33,297 nt of DNA, from NCBI GenBank assembly GCA_002394965.1, contig DGVL01000099.1, forward strand, positions 1-33,297, given 5' to 3'. The translations under genes and the position numbers were made by a program. The DNA comes from Lachnospira sp. UBA4285. GTDB lineage: Bacteria; Bacillota; Clostridia; Lachnospirales; Lachnospiraceae. Below are positions 15,238-22,576 of the stretch, piece by piece. Each line of letters opens with the position of its first letter. The stretch's first letter is position 1. The notes below the pieces were generated by a model. That model did no database searches and had not been told where the DNA came from. It saw only the letters and a list, made by a program, of their open reading frames with translations.

Positions 15238-15286
15238 AACCGGCTGGCTTTCGAAGCACTAGTTTCGAAAGTCAGCCGGTTTAATT
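15238..15286. terminator. Bidirectional intrinsic terminator
   Basis: An 18-bp stem (arms 15238-15255 and 15264-15281, one G-T pair) with an 8-nt loop is flanked by T-rich sequence on the right and, on the opposite strand, by TTTTC. It lies between the convergent Nudix (+) and ABC (-) genes. Confidence 0.9.
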
Positions 15287-15314
15287 TGCTGCGCAGCTTT
15301 TCAGGGCTGAGCTC

Positions 15315-18300
15315 TTATTCAGTCCGCAGCGCCTCCACCGGATCGGACCGGGAAGCTTTGCGCGCCGGGAACAGGCCGCTCAGAAGGGTAAGAGCGATAC
15401 TGAGAAGGATAAGCGACAGGGCTGCCATCGGCGGCATCGAAGCGGTGATATCCTGTCTGCCGGCGATATGCAGGATGATGGCGTTGGTCGGGATGAGAAG
15501 CAGCAGCGCGATCCCGATTCCCATCAGCCCGGCCAGAAGCCCGGTGATGAATGTCTCCGCGTTGAAGATCTGACCGACATTGCGCTTGGACGCGCCGATG
15601 GCGCGCAGGATGCCGATCTCCTTTCTGCGCTCGAGCACGCTGATGTGCGTGATGACGCCGATCATGATTGAACTCACGACAAGCGATATGGCGACAAATG
15701 CTATGAGAACCCAACTGATCACGTTGATGATCCGCGTGACAGAGCTCATCATCGTTCCGACGATGTCGGTGTAGGTGATGGTCCTGTCGTCATGCCCGGC
15801 ATCCTTCATCTGCTGGTTGTAGCTGTCAAGGAGGGCCTCGATCTGCGCCTTTGCGTCAAAGTCGTCCGGATAGATGGTTATCTCAGAGGGGCTGTCCTCC
15901 GACGCAAATCCAAGCAACGTGAGATTTGACTCATACGAGGAGGAGTTCCCCGAGAGCATCGAGCTGAAGATCTGCTGCATCTCCTGCATCCCCATGTTCA
16001 GCGAGATCGCCGACTGAAACGCATCCATGTCAAATGTAAAGGCGTTCGGAATCTGCTGTGCCATGGATTCCATGGCCTGACTCACGGAAGAGGAGACCGC
16101 TGCACCGATCTGCTGCGTCACCGTCTGCATGTATGAGCCGAGCTGCGCTCCAAGGATCTGCGCCACCTGGTTCTCAATGCCCGTGAGATCCACCATCTGC
16201 CTCAGATCATCCGTGAGAATCTTCTGCCCCTGTGGCCCGAGCAGATACTGCTGAAAGTCTGCGGTGAACGAACTGGCGAATCCGCCTGATTTTGCGTAGT
16301 TCTGGTACGCTGCGGCCACATCTGAGAGAAGCTGTTTCTGCTGCTCCTGCGTCAATGTGAGATCCGATGCGAGCTGCGCGGTGTAGCGGCGGATGATCGT
16401 CTGTCCCGCCTCGCCGGACGCATACTGCGAAAAGCCATTGGTCAGCTCATCACGGCCTGTCGGAAGGGATTTATTCTGCGATGCAAGCTGCTTCACATAT
16501 CCGTCCATCAGTTCCTGATACATGCTGTTCACAAGATCTGTCGCCGCGGGACTTCCGGCATTCTTCCCGGCAAAGTCGGCAAGGTCGCGGCTGATGATCT
16601 GCTGCACCTCGCCCGACTGCAGAAATCCCTGCACTCCATTGTCAAATGAAGAACTGTCCAGATACCCGGATGCAACATCCGTGAAGATCTTTTTCAGATC
16701 AATGCCGGACGTGTCGATTTGAATCTGCGACAGAGCCGCTTCAAGGTCCGCCCCGTTAAAATCCGGCGCACTTATCTGGGAGGACAGGGAAGAGAGGTCC
16801 AGCTGCCCGGCATCAAATGTCAGCTTTCCCGCGTCGAATACAAAGGCCTGCGACAGTCTGTCCGTGTCAACGGAGAAGAGGGCGGAAGGGTCCAGACTTT
16901 CATTGTTGACGCCGAAGGCTTCTCCGGTGAAGATATTCGTGTCCGGTGAGGCAAGCTGTGCGAGTACCGGTGCGCTCTGCGCGTTGCTCTCCATCACGTG
17001 CCGGATGAGATCCGGCGTGTAGGCGATACCCGTCCCGAGCATGCTGACAGTCGATCCGGCTGCCGGCTGTACGACGCCAACGACGGTCAGGGTCTCACTC
17101 TCTTCGGCGAGCTGCCGTACATAGTCCTCGTCATTGCTGCGGTCCGCCCACACGCCGAGCGACTCGTCCCAGGTGTACAGATCGGAGTTGTTCACGAGCC
17201 TGAACTGACGCCCCATGAGCTCATCATAGGAATAGGCAGTGCCGTCGGTGTTCTCTGACACCGTATTCCCGGTGCCATCGCTTAAACTGTCGACAATCGC
17301 CTGCAGCGCGCTGTAGTCTTTCACGCCCAGTGTGTAGAGTGTCATGTCCGAGATAAAACCGTCTGAGGAGAGCACGACGACGGCCTCGTTATAATTCTGC
17401 GGCCACCTGCCGGCTTTCACGTCGTAGGCGCTGTTGTACAGATCCTTGTCAGAGGGCAGTGCGGAAAATACACTGGTGGAAAAGGAAGAGCTGTACAGGG
17501 ATGAGGACGGGACAAGGCCTGTCCCGTTCAGAAGCCGGTTCGGGTTCACCTGATAGACGGAATCACCGTCCAGACGAAAGATCTGCGGAGACACGTCGTA
17601 GGAATATTCGATGGAGCGGGAGAGACTGTCTATGCCGGTCGTTCCGGTGTCCAGCCATTCTTTGAGGGACTTGAGGTCATTCTTTGAGACCTGCGAGAGC
17701 ATCTTCCCGAGGGTGTCCCGTTCGATGGCCGCATCCTGAGAGCTGTCAGACCTGCCCGCGGAAGCAGATTCGCCTCCGGCCATCATGGAAGCAAGGTCCA
17801 GAGAGGATCTCTGAATCTGAAGCGGATACTCCGACAGCGTCTCCTCTTCGGTGCTCTTGATGAACATATTCACGCCGTTGGAGAGCGAAAGGATCAGCGC
17901 GATGCCGATGATGCCGATGGATCCGGCAAAGGAGACAAGTGTCGTCCGCGCCTTCTTGGTCATCAGGTTGTTAAAGGACAGAGACAGTGCGGTCAGGAAT
18001 GACATGGAGCTTCTGCCCATGTTCTTGTGCTGCGGCGGCGCCACACTCGTCTCATCCACTGTAAAAGGATCCGTGTCCGAGGTGATGACGCCGTCCTTCA
18101 AGGTTACGATCCGGGTGGCATAGCTGCGGGCCAGTTCCGGGTTGTGGGTCACCATGACGACAAGACGGTCCCTGGCGACTTCCTTCAGAAGATCCATGAC
18201 CTGAACAGACGTCGCCGTGTCCAGAGCGCCGGTCGGCTCGTCAGCCAGCAGGATAGCCGGGTTGTTGACAAGGGCTCTGGCAATCGCCACGCGCTGCATC

Positions 18301-18737
18301 TGTCCGCCGGAAAGCTGGCCCGGTTTCTTGGCGATCTGATCTGCAAGGCCGACTTTCCTGAGGGCCTCGCGGGCGCGCTCCCGGCGCTCGGCACGGGAGA
18401 TGCCGGAGATGGTGAGGGCGAGTTCCACATTGGCCAGGATCGACTGGTGAGGGATCAGGTTGTAGGACTGGAAGATGAAGCCGATGGTGTGATTGCGGTA
18501 GCTGTCCCAGTCGCGGTCTTTGTACTGTTTTGTCGAGATGCCGCCTATGATGAGGTCGCCGCTGTCATACTTGTCCAGTCCTCCGATGATATTGAGCAGG
18601 GTGCTTTTCCCGGAGCCGGACGGCCCCAGGATGGCGACAAATTCGTTGTCGCGAAGATTCAGAGACACGTTGTCCAGGGCCTTCTGGACGAGGGTGCCGG
18701 TCTTATATTCCTTGCAGATGTTTTTTAGCTGCAGCAT
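15315..18737 (-). CDS. ABC transporter with fused ATPase and FtsX-type permease (MacB/LolCDE class), 1140 residues
   Basis: A single polypeptide joins an N-terminal ATPase to a permease. The ATPase has Walker A GPSGSGKST (38-46), signature LSGGQ (142-146), Walker B LLADEPTG (163-170) and the H-loop in VTHNPE. One transmembrane helix follows near residues 255-290 (SFAGSIGIIGIALIL). A large extracellular region of about 700 residues, rich in Ser, Gln and Asp, precedes three C-terminal helices and the FtsX ending (FPARKASRSDPVEALRTE). Such proteins act as mechanotransmission pumps for peptides, lipids or lantibiotics rather than importers. It is monocistronic, faces the Nudix gene and is divergent from the MATE gene. 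No two-component system is adjacent, so induction by antimicrobials cannot be claimed. Confidence 0.92.
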   Translation of the reverse strand: MLQLKNICKEYKTGTLVQKALDNVSLNLRDNEFVAILGPSGSGKSTLLNIIGGLDKYDSGDLIIGGISTKQYKDRDWDSYRNHTIGFIFQSYNLIPHQSILANVELALTISGISRAERRERAREALRKVGLADQIAKKPGQLSGGQMQRVAIARALVNNPAILLADEPTGALDTATSVQVMDLLKEVARDRLVVMVTHNPELARSYATRIVTLKDGVITSDTDPFTVDETSVAPPQHKNMGRSSMSFLTALSLSFNNLMTKKARTTLVSFAGSIGIIGIALILSLSNGVNMFIKSTEEETLSEYPLQIQRSSLDLASMMAGGESASAGRSDSSQDAAIERDTLGKMLSQVSKNDLKSLKEWLDTGTTGIDSLSRSIEYSYDVSPQIFRLDGDSVYQVNPNRLLNGTGLVPSSSLYSSSFSTSVFSALPSDKDLYNSAYDVKAGRWPQNYNEAVVVLSSDGFISDMTLYTLGVKDYSALQAIVDSLSDGTGNTVSENTDGTAYSYDELMGRQFRLVNNSDLYTWDESLGVWADRSNDEDYVRQLAEESETLTVVGVVQPAAGSTVSMLGTGIAYTPDLIRHVMESNAQSAPVLAQLASPDTNIFTGEAFGVNNESLDPSALFSVDTDRLSQAFVFDAGKLTFDAGQLDLSSLSSQISAPDFNGADLEAALSQIQIDTSGIDLKKIFTDVASGYLDSSSFDNGVQGFLQSGEVQQIISRDLADFAGKNAGSPAATDLVNSMYQELMDGYVKQLASQNKSLPTGRDELTNGFSQYASGEAGQTIIRRYTAQLASDLTLTQEQQKQLLSDVAAAYQNYAKSGGFASSFTADFQQYLLGPQGQKILTDDLRQMVDLTGIENQVAQILGAQLGSYMQTVTQQIGAAVSSSVSQAMESMAQQIPNAFTFDMDAFQSAISLNMGMQEMQQIFSSMLSGNSSSYESNLTLLGFASEDSPSEITIYPDDFDAKAQIEALLDSYNQQMKDAGHDDRTITYTDIVGTMMSSVTRIINVISWVLIAFVAISLVVSSIMIGVITHISVLERRKEIGILRAIGASKRNVGQIFNAETFITGLLAGLMGIGIALLLLIPTNAIILHIAGRQDITASMPPMAALSLILLSIALTLLSGLFPARKASRSDPVEALRTE

Positions 18738-18778
18738 GGGTGCATGACTCCTGTCTGTTCTCGTAATCAGTACGCTCT

Positions 18779-18787
18779 AGCATATCA
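18779..18787 (-). promoter_or_regulatory. Candidate extended -10 for the ABC fusion gene
   Basis: On the minus strand TGaTATGCT (18779-18787) is an extended -10, about 40 nt before the ABC start codon. No convincing -35 is seen. Confidence 0.3.
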
Positions 18788-18868
18788 CATGCATACATGT
18801 CAGGTATAATTATCTTTTTGTAAAAAATGCTTCCTGCGCGAAGAAGGAGCGGGGACTCTGGAAGCGGC

Positions 18869-18898
18869 TTGGTAGGCAGGCGCAAAATATGGTACAGT
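18869..18898 (+). promoter_or_regulatory. Candidate promoter for the first MATE gene
   Basis: TTGGTA (18869-18874) and TACAGT (18893-18898) are 18 nt apart, each 4/6 to consensus, just upstream of the MATE ribosome site. Confidence 0.4.
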
Positions 18899-18920
18899 TA
18901 AGTCAGCAACAGGAGCATAC

Positions 18921-20306
18921 ATGCTCAGGGGAGTTCGCGTGAAAAAGGATCTTGATTTTGGCACGGCAAAGATGCTGCCGCTGATTGTTACGATGTCGCT
19001 GCCGACCATAGCGGCGCAGTTCGTGAACTTGTTGTATGGGATTGTGGACCGGATCTTCATCGGGCACATCCCGGAGGTGGGAACCCAGGCACTTGCGGGA
19101 GTGGGAGTCTGTAACTCTGTAATACTGATCGTATCCGCCTTCGCTCAGTTCACCGGCGGCGGGGCCTCTCCGCTCGCGGCGATCGAACTGGGGAAAGGAG
19201 ACCGGAAGCGGGCGGAAAAGATGCTCGGCAACGGTATTACGCTGCTGCTTGTCTTCGGTGTCCTTCTGATGGCGGTGGTATATGCGTTCATGGATCCGAT
19301 TCTGCGGCTCATCGGAGCGTCTGACGCCACGCTCCCCTATGCTCACAGCTATCTCGCGTGGTACATGACCGGCACGATGTTCGTGATGATCACCATCGGA
19401 CTCAATCCGTTCCTGACGACCCAGGGACATCCGAAAGATGCCATGATCTCGGTCCTGATCGGCGCAGGCATCAATATTGCGCTGGATCCGCTTTTTATCT
19501 TTGCCTTCGGTATGGGCGTGAAGGGCGCCGCCATCGCGACGGCCATCTCGCAGGGCGTGAGTTCGGTTTGGATTCTGAAAGTACTTCTGTCTGAGGACGC
19601 AATGCTCTCCGTGAACCGCATGACGCTCAGACCGGACGGTCAGATCATCCGGCGGATACTGGCGCTCGGTGTCTCCCCTTTTGTCATGGGCTCGACGGAG
19701 AGTCTGATCGGATTCGTCATGAATGCGGGACTTGCGGCGTTCGGGGACATTTATGTCAGTACGCTGACTATCCTGCAAAGCTGCATGACGATCATCTCCA
19801 CGCCGCTGCAGGGCTTCACAGCCGGCGTGAGCCCTGTCATCTCGTATAATTACGGCCGGGGGAATGTCAGCCGGATCAAGGAGGGCGGACGGATCGTATT
19901 CGCGGTGATGACGAGTTTTAATTTTCTCATCACGGTGCTCATCATCGTCTTCCCGGCTGTATTCGCCAGGATCTTTACAAGTGATGTCTCGCTCATCGGG
20001 GAAGTGAGAGAATACGCGGCGGTATTCCTCGGCGGATTCCTGATCTTCGGGCTGCAGAGGTCATGTCAGTGCATGTTCCTGGCGATGAATCAGCCGAAGA
20101 TTTCGCTCTTCATTGCGCTGCTGCGCAAGGTGTTCCTGCTTGTCCCCCTGGCTCTTATCCTCCCGGGATTCTTTGGCGTGACGGGCATCTATCTGGCGGA
20201 GTCGGTCGCGGACGCGGCGGCGGCGACGTGCTGTTTCCTGATATTCCTGAACCGCTATCCGAAAATCCTGGGCGGACTGCGCAAAAAAGAAAAAGGAAAT
20301 GCTTGA
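18921..20306 (+). CDS. MATE family efflux transporter
   Basis: This 461-residue, 12-helix protein is a multidrug and toxic compound extrusion exporter, driven by a Na+ or H+ gradient. The N-terminus (LPLIVTMSLPTIAAQFVNLL followed by YGIVDRIFIG) and AFAQFTGGGASPLAAIELG are typical, with a matching second half (SPFVMGSTESLIGFVMN, GVSPVISYNYG). Two starts are possible: ATG 18921 with AGGAG at 18911, and GTG 18939 with AGGGGAG just upstream; both are spaced well, and the family N-terminus does not decide between them. Its TGA stop (20304-20306) lies inside the -35 box of the trp promoter. The exported compound is not predictable. Confidence 0.92.
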   Translation: MLRGVRVKKDLDFGTAKMLPLIVTMSLPTIAAQFVNLLYGIVDRIFIGHIPEVGTQALAGVGVCNSVILIVSAFAQFTGGGASPLAAIELGKGDRKRAEKMLGNGITLLLVFGVLLMAVVYAFMDPILRLIGASDATLPYAHSYLAWYMTGTMFVMITIGLNPFLTTQGHPKDAMISVLIGAGINIALDPLFIFAFGMGVKGAAIATAISQGVSSVWILKVLLSEDAMLSVNRMTLRPDGQIIRRILALGVSPFVMGSTESLIGFVMNAGLAAFGDIYVSTLTILQSCMTIISTPLQGFTAGVSPVISYNYGRGNVSRIKEGGRIVFAVMTSFNFLITVLIIVFPAVFARIFTSDVSLIGEVREYAAVFLGGFLIFGLQRSCQCMFLAMNQPKISLFIALLRKVFLLVPLALILPGFFGVTGIYLAESVADAAAATCCFLIFLNRYPKILGGLRKKEKGNA

Positions 20307-20332
20307 CAGGACCGCAGTCGTGTGTTTAAAAT
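20303..20332 (+). promoter_or_regulatory. Promoter of the trp operon
   Basis: TTGACA (20303-20308) and TAAAAT (20327-20332) are separated by 18 nt. This is a strong housekeeping-type promoter whose -35 contains the stop codon of the MATE gene. Transcription should begin near 20340. Confidence 0.8.
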
Positions 20333-20344
20333 ACAGGCAATTTA

Positions 20345-20640
20345 ATAAAGCAAACCGTTGAAGCAGAGATTAAACAGGCAATGGTCTTACAGAGAGCCGG
20401 GGAGGCTGAGAGCCCGGCAGAACGCGTACCTGCAAATGGACTGCCGAGGGCATCTGGAAAACCCGCATGGGTGAGTATTGGATGACGGAGGACTCCCGTT
20501 ATGAGTCAGGGATATGTTTGTATCCTGTGGAGAGCCTGGAGTATATGCTTCGGGAATCAGGGTGGTACCGCGATTTGTATCTTCAAGTCGTCCCTGGTGA
20601 AGGCTGTTTACAAGCCTTCGCCGGGGGCGATTTTTTTATT
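20345..20640 (+). ncRNA. T-box riboswitch leader controlling the trp operon
   Basis: The roughly 300-nt gene-free stretch before trpD is a T-box leader. The diagnostic T-box sequence (AGGGTGGTACCGCG, 20559-20572) is present and would pair with the tRNA acceptor end via an antiterminator. Upstream is a Stem I with the AGAGA GA-motif (about 20390) and a base helix I could pair as GTCTT (20383-20387) with AGGAC (20488-20492). A terminator follows at 20589-20637. Tryptophan specificity is inferred from the downstream genes. Trp codons (TGG) that could be the specifier occur at 20437, 20455 and 20479; which one sits in the specifier loop needs structural alignment. Uncharged tRNA-Trp would favour readthrough into the operon. 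Confidence 0.92.
20589..20637 (+). terminator. Regulated terminator of the T-box leader
   Basis: A 17-bp stem with three G-T pairs (arms 20589-20605 and 20613-20629) and a 7-nt loop is followed by seven T. It lies right after the T-box sequence and competes with the antiterminator. Confidence 0.9.
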
Positions 20641-20724
20641 GCATCCGCGCATCCGGGGCATCTGCAGAAGGCTCAGGAGGCGGCCGGGGTGCGTGCACAG
20701 ACATGAGCAGAGGAGATAGAAGAA

Positions 20725-21747
20725 ATGATTAAAGAAGCCATCATCAAAATCGTCAACAAAGAAGACCTCACATATGAGGAGGCAAGGCAGACGATGCTGG
20801 AGATCATGAACGGAAAGACCACGCCGACGCAGAATGCCGCATTCCTGGCGGCTCTCTCCACGAAGTCGGCGAGGGCTGAGACGATCGATGAGATCTCCGG
20901 GTGCGCCGAGGCGATGAGAAGCCTGGCAACGCCAGTCCCGCATCCGGGCATGGAGGTTCTCGAGATTGTCGGGACGGGCGGTGACAACGCGCACAGCTTC
21001 AATATCTCCACGACAGCGGCCATGGTGATCGCGTCCGCCGGTGTCAGGGTTGCCAAGCATGGAAACCGGGCGGCTTCCTCTCTCTCCGGCACAGCAGACT
21101 GCCTGGAGGCGCTGGGCGTCAATATCCGGCAGGATCCGGACAAGGCACTTGAGATGCTAGAGAAGACAGGCTTCTGTTTCCTGTTTGCACAGAAATATCA
21201 CGCCGCCATGAAATATGTCGGTCCGATCCGCAAAGAACTTGGTTTCCGCACGGTGTTCAACATTCTCGGGCCGCTCACCAATCCGGCGAAGCCGGAGATG
21301 TTCCTGCTCGGGGTATACGATGAGTATCTGGTCGAGCCTGTCGCAAAGGTCCTCACGTCTCTGGGTGTCAGGCGCGGATTGGTCGTGTACGGACAGGACC
21401 GGCTCGACGAGATCTCGGCGTCGGCACCGACCACTGTCTGTGAGATCCGCGACGGTTTCTACCGCACATCGGTCATCTGCCCGGAGGACTTTTCAATGGA
21501 GCGCGGAAGCAAGGACGAGATTGTCGGCGGAACACCGCAGGAGAACGCGCAGATTACAAGAGACATTCTCTCCGGAAAGCAGCAGGGTACGAGACGGAAC
21601 ATCGTCCTGATGAATGCCGGCGCGGCACTCTGCATCAGCGGAAAGGCAGACAGCGTGGCAGACGGCATTGCGCTTTCCGCAGAGCTCATCGACTCCGGAA
21701 AGGCGATGAAGACGCTTGAAGATGTCATCCGGGTTTCAAACGAGTGA
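20725..21747 (+). CDS. trpD: Anthranilate phosphoribosyltransferase
   Basis: TrpD transfers phosphoribose from PRPP to anthranilate, the second committed step of tryptophan synthesis. The 340-residue length is normal. PRPP and anthranilate motifs are intact: GTGGD (83-87), NISTT (93-97), KHGNRA (111-116), GFRTVFNILGPLTNPA, and a DE pair for metal (QDRLDEIS). No TrpG glutaminase domain is fused. It is the first gene after the T-box terminator and the first structural gene of the operon; trpE and trpG, which usually come before trpD, are found at the far end here. Its stop lies 28 nt before the trpC start. Confidence 0.97.
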   Translation: MIKEAIIKIVNKEDLTYEEARQTMLEIMNGKTTPTQNAAFLAALSTKSARAETIDEISGCAEAMRSLATPVPHPGMEVLEIVGTGGDNAHSFNISTTAAMVIASAGVRVAKHGNRAASSLSGTADCLEALGVNIRQDPDKALEMLEKTGFCFLFAQKYHAAMKYVGPIRKELGFRTVFNILGPLTNPAKPEMFLLGVYDEYLVEPVAKVLTSLGVRRGLVVYGQDRLDEISASAPTTVCEIRDGFYRTSVICPEDFSMERGSKDEIVGGTPQENAQITRDILSGKQQGTRRNIVLMNAGAALCISGKADSVADGIALSAELIDSGKAMKTLEDVIRVSNE

Positions 21748-21775
21748 GCCCGCGGAAGATAAGGAGACGGTGGAT

Positions 21776-22576
21776 TTGAACATACTTGAACAGCTTGCCG
21801 GTTACGCGAGAATACGGGTGATGGAAAAAGAAAGACAAGTCCCGAAGGACGTGATACGGGACAAAGCTCTTCAGATGAATGCCAGCACGGGGTTTCCTTT
21901 TGAGAAGGCGCTCTCCGGCAGAACAGCTGACGGGGACAGCATTCACTTTATCTGCGAGTGCAAAAAAGCCAGCCCGTCAAAAGGGCTGATCGCCCCGGAT
22001 TTCCCGTATCTGCGCATCGCGAAGGAGTACGAAGAGGCGGGCGCCGCAGCGATCTCTGTGCTCACGGAGCCGAAGTACTTCCTCGGTGAGGACCGGTATC
22101 TTCAGGAAATATCCGGTGCTGTCAGTATTCCATGCCTTCGCAAGGATTTCACGGTGGACTCTTATATGATCTACGAGGCAAAACTTCTCGGGGCCTCCTG
22201 CGTGCTCCTCATCTGTGCCATCTTAACCGACGAGGAGCTTGAACATGACATCCGGGTGTGCGACAGGCTCGGCCTCTCCGCGCTCGTCGAGGCACACGAT
22301 GAACGCGAAGTGAAGCGGGCTGTGGCGGCGGGCGCGCGGGTGATCGGCGTGAACAACCGCAATCTGAAAGACTTCACGGTCGACATCCGCAACAGTGGCC
22401 GTCTTCGCGCCTTCGCGCCGGAGGGCACCCTCTTTGTCGCCGAGAGCGGAATAAAGACCGCGGCGGATGTGCAGATGCTGCGGGAATGCGGCGTGAACGG
22501 CATCCTGATCGGGGAGACACTCATGCGCGCCCCTGACAGGCGTCAGGCACTTAAAACTTTGCGAGGCAGCCTATGA
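21776..22576 (+). CDS. trpC: Indole-3-glycerol phosphate synthase
   Basis: TrpC closes the indole ring from CdRP by decarboxylation. The TIM barrel has the expected motifs ECKKASPSKG (61-70), LTEPKYFLG, LRKDFTVD (121-128), GVNNRNLKDFTVD and VAESGI. I choose TTG 21776 because AAGGAG (21761-21766) sits 9 nt before it, and the product MNILEQLAGYARIRV matches the usual N-terminus; a GTG two codons upstream (21770) is possible, and an ATG at 21716 would overlap trpD. The 266-residue length fits a monofunctional enzyme. The stop overlaps the start of trpF by 4 nt (ATGA), indicating translational coupling. Confidence 0.95.
   Translation: MNILEQLAGYARIRVMEKERQVPKDVIRDKALQMNASTGFPFEKALSGRTADGDSIHFICECKKASPSKGLIAPDFPYLRIAKEYEEAGAAAISVLTEPKYFLGEDRYLQEISGAVSIPCLRKDFTVDSYMIYEAKLLGASCVLLICAILTDEELEHDIRVCDRLGLSALVEAHDEREVKRAVAAGARVIGVNNRNLKDFTVDIRNSGRLRAFAPEGTLFVAESGIKTAADVQMLRECGVNGILIGETLMRAPDRRQALKTLRGSL

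Noticed and set aside
18027..18728. 233-codon plus-strand frame opposite the ABC ATPase
   Set aside because: It is the reverse of the Walker and signature regions of a clear ATPase; no ribosome site or domain.
20467..20719. Short overlapping open frames before trpD, possibly a leader peptide
   Set aside because: They fall in the T-box leader, lack tandem Trp codons typical of an attenuator peptide, and cross the antiterminator and terminator.
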